Of a DNA stretch of 56,352 bases, positions 45,301 to 54,300 are shown piece after piece. Source of the stretch: Niveispirillum sp. (GTDB taxonomy: Bacteria; Pseudomonadota; Alphaproteobacteria; Azospirillales; Azospirillaceae); contig NZ_JAGOGJ010000036.1 of assembly GCF_017996735.1 (NCBI RefSeq), positions 1 through 56,352 of the forward strand, written 5' to 3'. Within the stretch, counting starts at the first letter, position 1. Every line of letters begins with the position of its first letter. Position numbers and translations under genes: made by a program. The notes under the pieces are model-generated. The model worked only from the letters and a program-made list of their open reading frames with translations. It ran no database searches and was not told the DNA's origin.

Positions 45301-48300
45301 ATGGTCACCACCTTCTGCTTCACGCCTTCGGCGAAATACAGGGTCTTGGCGGCCGACCACACCTCCGATCCGTTCGGCGTGCCCCAGGTGAGACCGAGGG
45401 CACTGTCATAACTGCCCTGGCCACCGTCATAGAGCAGGAAGTCGACCGTCTCCGCCCGGTGCGCACCCGCCGCCTGCGACGAGGTACCATCCTCGATGAA
45501 GCCGCCATTGCCATCGATGCCATTGACGACAATGCTCCAGTCCACCGATGCCGCGCCCGGCCCGCTGCCTTCCAGCGTCACCACGAACTGGTGCAGCGAG
45601 TAGCCGGGGGGAGCGGTCAGGCCCTGGGCCGCCAGCGCGCCGTTCGTATCGGGAACGCCCAGCCCGGCGCCGTCACCGCTGGCCCAGGTGTTGCCGCTCC
45701 GCACCGCTACGCTGCTGACCCCTTCCTTCACCAGCATGCCCATGACGGAGAAGGTCCGGTCGTCGTTGGCGATGCGGCCATAGCCGGCATTGGACAAGGG
45801 CGACTGCTTGTAGATGTCCGGGTTCTCAGGATTGGAGACAAGACGAGCGGATTCGAACGCCCCAGTAACCAGCGTGCCGTCGATGACCTCGCCCAGCAAC
45901 TTGACGCGGAAATCCTTGTCGACCTCCGCCAGATCGTCGGAGCGGACACGGACCGTGATATAGGCTTCCTTCTGCCCTTCGGCAAAGGTGACCGTCCCGG
46001 TCACGCCCCGCGATGTCACGCTTTGTCCACCCAGGGCGATGAAGTCGGTGGCTTCGGTCGGACCCACCTTGGGGTTGGGGTAGTAAGCATTGACATATTC
46101 GCCGTCACCCGCACCGGCCGGCAGATCGCCCTGCGTGGGGGATTCCACCTCCCATTGCAGGGTGAAGCTGCCGACGGTCGCCAGTTCGCGCGACACGACG
46201 AAGGTGTGCTCGACCCAGGCGCCATCGACGGTGCCGTAATCGACACTGGCGGCGCCGTTGGCGAAATCGCCGCCCACGGCAACCACCTCGATCACGGCCT
46301 GGCCGTTGGCTTCGGTGGTGTTCGTGGCCCGCGCGACGATGACGGGATCGACATGACCGACCGTGGCGGTGAAGGTCTCGGCGCGCGCCTGCTCATCCTC
46401 CGTCAGATCTTCCAGGGTCAGGCTTGCCGGCGTTTCCACCTGCGAGCGCATCATGATCTGCAAGGTGCCGGCCGGAACATTCATCTCATAGAGGTAGAAG
46501 CCGGTATCGACGCCATTGACGACTTCCCGCGTACCGTTCAGCGCCTTGAAGGCTGGTGGACTGGAATGCTGATAGGCGACGGCATTGTAGGCGCCCTCCA
46601 CCGAGGAGGACAGGACTTCGGAAATGGGCGCGGCCTCCCACTGCCCCTGGTAGCGCAGGACGATGGTGAAGGCCTGGTCGGTGCCGGCATTGTTCTCCTG
46701 CGAACCCGACAGGTAGAAGCCCTGGTTGACCGTCAGCACCGGCGTGTCGCCGCTACGGTTGTTGATGTCGATGGTCTGCGTCAGGTAATGGCGCGTGGTG
46801 TTCTGGTCATAGACGACACCGGCGCCCACCGTGATCTGCGGGCTGTCATCATCCACCAGGACGACGGTACCGGAGCCATAGGGCACCGTGAAATCGTCGC
46901 CGGACACAACGCTGGCGGTGACATTGATCTGCTCCACCATCTCGTCAATGGTGTCATTGGCGATGGCCGTGCGCACCAGGACGGAATCCACGCCCGGCCC
47001 GACCTTGATCGTGCCGTCCCAGGTTGCGGTGCCGCTGCCGGTCAGCGTTCCCACCGCGGGCGGAATGGGCAGCAGGGAGTTGGCGCCCTCGCCATAGGCC
47101 GCGCGGTCGTTCAGTTGGATATCGGCCGCCGTGGTGCCGGTATTGGCGGCGACATTGATATCCTGCTGCATCTGAAGCTGCAGCCAGTTGCCATCCTGCG
47201 GCGCCACCACCACCGCGGCGTCCAGGCCCGTGACGTCCCAGGTCGGGGCGCCGGTCCCGTCCCATTCGACGGTGAAGTGCAGGAATTTCACACCGGCATC
47301 AATGATGCCCATTGAATCGAAGCTGCGGAAATATGTCTGGATATCCGACAGTTCGGCGTTGGGATCGCCGACATAGGTTCGGAAATATTCCAGCGCCTGG
47401 GTATTCTGCGCATTGCTGGACAACAGGTCCGCAACCCCAACGAAGCCGCCCTTCAGCGTGCCCGCCGTCTCCGTCTGACCGAAATGGATGCCCAGGGCGC
47501 TGGTGTCGATCTGTGCATCGGCACGCACGGGTATCCAGACGTCACTCAACGGTCCGCCGGTGCTTCCCGAAACGAAGGAAACCTGGCCGGTGAAGCCACT
47601 GGCATCCACCAGCACATTGCTGGGGGCGGGCGGGTTGGTGGAACCGGGCCCCAGGCCGAAATCGCCAAAGATGACCTGGGGGGAGGTGCCGAACTGCAGC
47701 GACAGGTAATGCTCGGTCGGCGCATAGTCGCTATAGGCCCAGCGATGGGCGAACAGCGTCGTGGTATAGTCGGTCCCGTTGCGGCTGGCCGTCGCGACCA
47801 CCGTCTGGTCGCGCTTGGTGAACACGCCACCTTCGAAGATGTTGTCGGTTGTGACGCTGATATCCGTGGTGCCGGTGGCGTAGCCGTTACCGGCCAGGGC
47901 CTTCAGGTCGACGATGATCTCGTCATCTTCCCCGAACTGGCGCAGGTCGAGGATATTGGTGTTGTTGGCCAGCGTGGGAAGGTCGTTGACCCGGATGGTG
48001 ACGGCGTGCGCCGCCAGGTTCACCAGATCGCGCCAGGCCTGGGTCGGTGAATTCGCGTCGCCGCCCCAGTTGGTGAAGGTGGAGACAAGGTCCGATGAAT
48101 CGAACGCCATGGTCGTTTCGTCATCATCCTTGACCCCGTCATTATCGACGTCGATCCAGGCGCCATCGCTTTCCAGCACGACATAGATGCGCCCACTGGT
48201 ATCCAGCGGCGGCGCGGCCGTGCCGTTGAACAGCAGGCCACTCACTGCACCGCCGACCTTGTAGCCCTGTCCCTCCTTCAGGTCGGTAAAGTCCAGCCAG

Positions 48301-51300
48301 TTCGCGAACTGCTCGGGACCGGCATTGCTGAACTGGTACTGCACCGCCTGTGTGCGGCTGGTCGATTCCGGCGCCGCCACATAGTCGAATTCCAGCGCGG
48401 GCGCCGTCGATATCCAGGTCGCCCCGCCATCCGTGCTGTACTGGACATAACGGAAATAGTCGCCGGCCTTGCCCCCTGCGGCGTCCAGCATGGCGGACCC
48501 GGAAAAGCCCAACTGGAACACGTTGGTCTGCGTCGTGGTGGCGCCGAAATCCAGGCGGAACTGGGCATAGGTGTCCAGCCCCTCGATGGCCGTGCTGCCC
48601 ACCACGTTCAACTGGAACTTGGTATCGGTGCCATCGCCATCGATGATGGTGACGTTGGTCTGGTCGCTGCCGACCGACCCGTTGGCGGCATTATCCAGGA
48701 ACAGGCTGAAGGTCTCGCGCTGTTCGGCCAGATTGTCGCGATTGACATTCACCGTCACGGTGCGGGTGCGATGGTCGGCATCGAAGCTCAGGCTGCCGAT
48801 GGTCGCGGTATAATCAGACGCGGCCTCGGCCGTTATCACGGTGCCTTCGCGATTGGACTCCGGCCCCAGTTCCTGATTGACCAGCTTCACCTCCGTTACA
48901 CTGGTCTTGAAGGTCTGCTCGCCGAACCGGTCGTAACGGCTGGTCTCGGGGTCATAGGCGCGGTAGAGGTCGTTGGAAATCCAGACTTCGGCCTCATCGC
49001 GCTTGACGACGATGCTGCCCAGGATGATGCCGCTGATGGCGTCGAACGTGTCATTGAAGGTCGAAATCGTGTCGTCACCGACGCTGAATTCGTCGATCCG
49101 GGCCGATTCCGCCAGCGCCGAACTGTTCGGCCGGACCTTGATGTCGAAGCCGTAATCGGCCTCCGGCGTGTCATCCGGGATCGCGGTGAAATACAGGACC
49201 TTGTCGGCCCCGTCACCCGCCGCCCAGGACAGAATGCCCGATGAACCAGATGAGACTCCGTTGGTCACGGCCGTCACCATCTGGCTGGCGAAATTGGGCT
49301 CATCGACGAACCATTCGAAGGAGACGGCCTGCGACAGGTCACCCATCCGCTTCACAACGACGGTATGGGTCACCCAATCCTGCTGCCCCTGCACGAACGG
49401 GTTGACGTCATAGCCGTTGGCCGAGGTCGGCACGCGGCCTTCCGGCAGGGAGGTGTTGATCGAAACGATCTGGATACGCACATCGTCATTGACGATGATC
49501 CCATGGGCGATATCGGCATCCTCTGCGACCGAAACGCCGGCATTGGCGGGCTTGGTGGCGGGGTTGAACAGTTCCACCGTGAACGGCTCGTCCTGTTCCA
49601 AACCGCTGGAAACCTCGGGCGGCCAGGGCCGGTTGGCGGGGCTGGCTGCGAAAGTATCCGAATTGACCTTGATCTCGATGGTCTTGCTGGTCTCCCCCGC
49701 CGCGAAGGAAACGGTGCCATAGGGCAGCACCTTCACGCGATGCTGGGACGAGGGGTCGTCATAATAGGCATCGTAGAAATCACCGACGGTGACGCCGCTT
49801 TCCGTTTCCGTCTTCAAGCGCCAACTGACTTCATGCGCCTGGGTGGTAACGCCGGTGCGCGTGACGGTGAAGCTGAAGGTGACATAGCCGCTGTCACCCT
49901 CCATCTGGCTCAGCGCCGTGGCTTCCGTAAGATTGGCGGTGAACCCCACCTCCGCATCGTCGTTCGTCACGGTGGTGATGGCGGTGGCCGTGATCAGGCC
50001 TGTTCCGGTCGACGGATTGGACAGTTGGACCGTCACATCCTCGTCCGCCTCACCTTTCCAGTCGCTGACGATGCGCATGGTGATGGTCTTGGACGTCTCG
50101 CCCTCCGCAAAGGTCAGGCTGCCCGACGGCAAGACGCCGCCCACGAAATCGTCGGCATCGACGCCAGCCTGCGCCAGCACAGTCCAGTCCACCGTGCTGA
50201 CCTGGGTCAGCTTGCCCGTGCGGGCAACGGTGAAGGTCAGTTCGCGGTAATCCTCGTTGCTGCCGGCGGGGCGGGTGTCCACAGCCGTCAGATCGCTGTC
50301 CGTGCCCTCGCCGATGCTGGACACACCGGCGCTGATCGACAGGCCGGCATCGTCATCGATCAGGCTGACGCTGGCCGTCATGGGGTTGAAGGCCGGCGTG
50401 CCCGACGGGTCGGTGACGGTCAGCGTCGCCGTCTTCGTCGCCTCGCCCACGGCGTCCTGCACCAGCTTGACACGCACCACGGCGCTGATCTGGGACCCGG
50501 TGAAGGTGTGGCTGCCGCTCAGGTTCTGGCCCTGGCTGACGCCGTCAATGTCGATCTCCGCAATGTCGGACAGCAGGATGCCGCCGCTGAGCGCCCAATT
50601 GACGCTGGCGGCGCTGCCGCCGGGATCACGCGTCAGGTCGAAGATGATGTAGCGCGGCGTGGACGGGTCATTGCCTTCCACCACACTGTCGGTACGGGCC
50701 ACCAGCGAATAACCGACATCGTCGGTCAGGATGGTGACGGGCGTGTCGGTCAGTTCGGTATTGCCGGCCACCACGACCAGATTCAGCAGGAAGTTCTCAT
50801 CGCCTTCGACATCCACATCGCCCAGCACATTGACCGTGACGGTGGCGCTGGTCTGTCCGGCGGCGAAGGTGACGCGGCCGCTGGGCAGGCCGTTATTGGC
50901 GACCTGCACATCCTCCTGCCCTCCCGCGAAATCGTCGGCATTGACGGCCACACCGGTCCCCGGGAGCGCCCGCCAGTTGACGATCGTCTCCTTGGTGGTG
51001 TCACCCGTGCGGGTCAGGGTGAAGGTCACGGGCGTGGTGCCGCTGTCACCCTCCGTCACCGTGGACTGGGCCGCGGTAACGGTGATCTTGTCGTCGTCGT
51101 TGGTCAGCGCGACGGAAGCCGAGCCGGCGGTGGGGGAGATGACCGTGGTATCGGCCACCCGGCCACCGGCCGGGGTTGCCACCGGGTTGCTCAGCGTGAC
51201 GGTGATATTCTCACCAACCTCCAGGATGTCGTCGCCCTGCACCGTGTAGCTGACATCGACGGACTGGTCACCACCCAGGATCTGCACGACCTGGTCGGGG

Positions 51301-54300
51301 CGGCCATCGCCGAAACTGATGGTGGCGGTCTCCGCCTCCGGACTGAAGGTCACAAGCGTCGGGCCGGTTCCGCCGACGGCGGTCAGGTCCACGGTCAGGG
51401 TGGAGGACAGATCACCGGTGCGGGTGACGCGGAAGGACACGGTCTGGCTGGTGCCGGCGGCCCCTTCCGGAACTGCGGCCGGCGACAGCCGGGTGATGGA
51501 GACGGTAGCGTCATCATCATGCACGACACCCACCAGCCCGTCGCCCAGCAGGTTGGAACGATCGCTGCCATTGTGAGTCAAATTGAGGGCGAAGGCCTCA
51601 TCACCCTCCACATCCGTGTCGTTATTGACCGTCACGGTGACGGTGCGGGTGCTGGTATCACCGGCGGCCCAGGTCAGGTTGCCGCTGGTGGCGGACGCGA
51701 ATTCCCCGGCGGACAGCGCCTCCGCATAGGTGACGCCGCCGGACACCACGCTGGTGCCGGCCACGCTCCAGTTCACATCCGACGCCTGGCGCGTCGTATC
51801 GCCCACGCGCGACAGGGTGTAGGTGTAGGTGCTGGTGGCCCCGCCCGCCCCTTCGGACGCGGCGGAGACCAGAACCGCCTGAATAGCCACGTCGTCATTG
51901 ACCAGCGTGCCCGTGGCGGTCGAATGCGCGCCCAGCGAAACGCCGCCGCCCGCGACAGGTGCCAGCACGACACTGAAGCTCTCGTCACCTTCCACCGCCA
52001 GATCGGCGACCGCCCGGACAGTGATGGTGGCCGTGCTGGCCCCGACCGCGAAGTTCACGGTGCCGCTGACCGCGTCAAAATCCGCCGCCGTCAGGTCGCC
52101 TGACAGCGGGATGCTCCATGGCACGCTGACGGCCTGGCGTGTGTCGCCCGACCGGGTCACGGTGAAGGTGAAGACAGCGCCGCCGAAACCCGGACCGGCC
52201 CCGTCCTCGTCCATGGACTGGGTCAGGTTGGCGCCGCCGTCGAAGCTGACAGAGGCGTCGTCATTGGTCAGCGTCACCTGCGTGGACAGGTTGGAGGTGA
52301 CCGAGGTCAGGGTGTGATGTGGCGTGGTCGTGCCGGTCAGGGTGACCGTCAATTGTTCGTCGGGTTCCACATTGTCGTCGGCGCGGACATGGATCTGAAT
52401 CCGGGCCGTGCTCTCCCCCGCCCCGAACAGGACGGTACCCGTGCCATTGCCGGGCTGCAGGTCCAGCGCGTTGGTCGGGTTGGCGCCGGAGCCCAGCGCG
52501 CTCCAGTTCACGCTGGCCGGAAGGCGGGCGTCGCCGACACGGTTGACCACCACCTCGATGATGGAGGTGCCGCCGGTCTGGCCTTCCTCATGCACCAGCG
52601 TGGCGGCGCCCATTTCGAAATAGGCATCATCGTCCAGGATGGTGGCGTTGGTGACATGCACCGATCCCAGGGCCGTGCCCGCTGCGGGATTATCCAGCAC
52701 GATGCGGAAATAACGCGACGGATCGACGATGTTGTTACCCACCAGTTCCATCAGAATGTCCGCCTGGACATTGCCGGTGGTGATGGTCACCGTGCCGCTG
52801 GGCAGCCCGCCATTGCGGCCCGACACATCCTGTCCGGCCGCGAAATAGCCCAGGATATCCGCGACATTGACACCGTCCAGCGGCTCCACATGCCAATCGA
52901 CATGGGCGTCGCCACGGATATAGTCGGCGCGGACAACTGTAGCCGTCAGATGGCCGTTGCTACCCGCATCCCCCTCATCGCCGGAAACGGTCGGGAAGGC
53001 GAAACCGACGCTGGCCTCGTCATTCAGGATACGGCCCAGCACGGCGGGACCCACCTTGCCGGCGGGGCCGCTGAGCACGCTGAAATCAACGTAGAACTTC
53101 TCGTTGGGCTCCACCGTGCTATCGGGCGAGGGGGCAAAATTGATCAGCGCGCTGGTCTGGCCGGCGGCGATGGTGACGGTGCCCGTGGGGAAGGTGCCGC
53201 CGAAATCCGCTGCGTTGGCGTCGGCCGGCGTACCGGACCCGAAGGACTGCACCCGCCATTCCACCACGACATCCTGGCTCATCGCCTGCGACAGGGTCAC
53301 GCGGAAGGTCTGGGTCTGGGGATCGGTGGGGTCGGAGCCTTCGATCCGGCTGGTGGTCACCGCCTCGATCGAGGCGGCGGCACCGGTGGGCGTGATGGTG
53401 CCACGCGCCGCATCGCGACCCATGACGACACCACCGACACTGTCGCCCGCGGCCGCGATCTGGACATTGAAGGCCCGTTCGCCATTGACGATCAGGCCGG
53501 GGGCCGCCTGGAAGGTGAAGGTCTGCGTATCGGAGACGGCGCTGGGGTCGCTATTGGCAGCAAAGACCACATGCTGGCTGGCCGGGAGCGTGAAATCGCC
53601 GATGGCGGCCGGATTCTCCCCGGCCCCCGTCACGGTCCAGTCGACCGCGTGACTGAAGCCCAGGGCATTGGTGCGGGCCAGGGTGACAGTATAGGTGAAC
53701 AACCCGTCGGAACCGGGACCGGTGGCCGTGATGCTCTGGATGCTGATTTCGGCGTCGTCGTTGCGGACGGTACCCTGGATGGTGCCCTGCGTGATCCAGA
53801 CCTGATCGTCGGTGGTGGACAGCGACAGGTAGAAACGCTGGTCATCGGTGACCCGGCTGTCATTCACCGACGCCAGGGAGATGGTGGCCTGGCTCTGGTC
53901 GGCGGTGAAGCTGACCGTGCCCGTGCGCGTCACCGGCAGGGTGGAACTGTCGGTGGAGGAGACCAGAACCGAATAGTTCAGGGTGACGGCCGTGCCCAGG
54001 CCGCTGACGCGCTGAACCACAAAGTCCATGGCCTGACCTTCGGTCACGGTGACCGACTGCGTCTGGAAGGCGAAGGACGGATCATTGTCGGTGATGGTGC
54101 CGGTACCCGTGGCGCCACCGGGATTGGACACCCCGGCAACCGCGCCCGTGCCCAGAAGGAGGGTCTCCGTCGCCTCGTCATCCAGGTCATCGACAACGGG
54201 GACACGGATGATGACGCTGGTCGCGCCGGCCGCGATGGTCACACCGGCGGCGGCCGACCGCCAGGTCGTGGTACCGGCATCGTAATATTCCAGATCGGTG

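Noticed and set aside
39177..47315. A 2,712-codon open frame on the plus strand opposite the adhesin gene
   Set aside because: It is antisense to clearly structured Calx-beta coding sequence, has His/Gly/Arg-rich composition with no fold-like pattern, and similar long shadows occur at 49365-52103 and 52314-55826. High GC and acidic-repeat codon use leave few stops in this frame.
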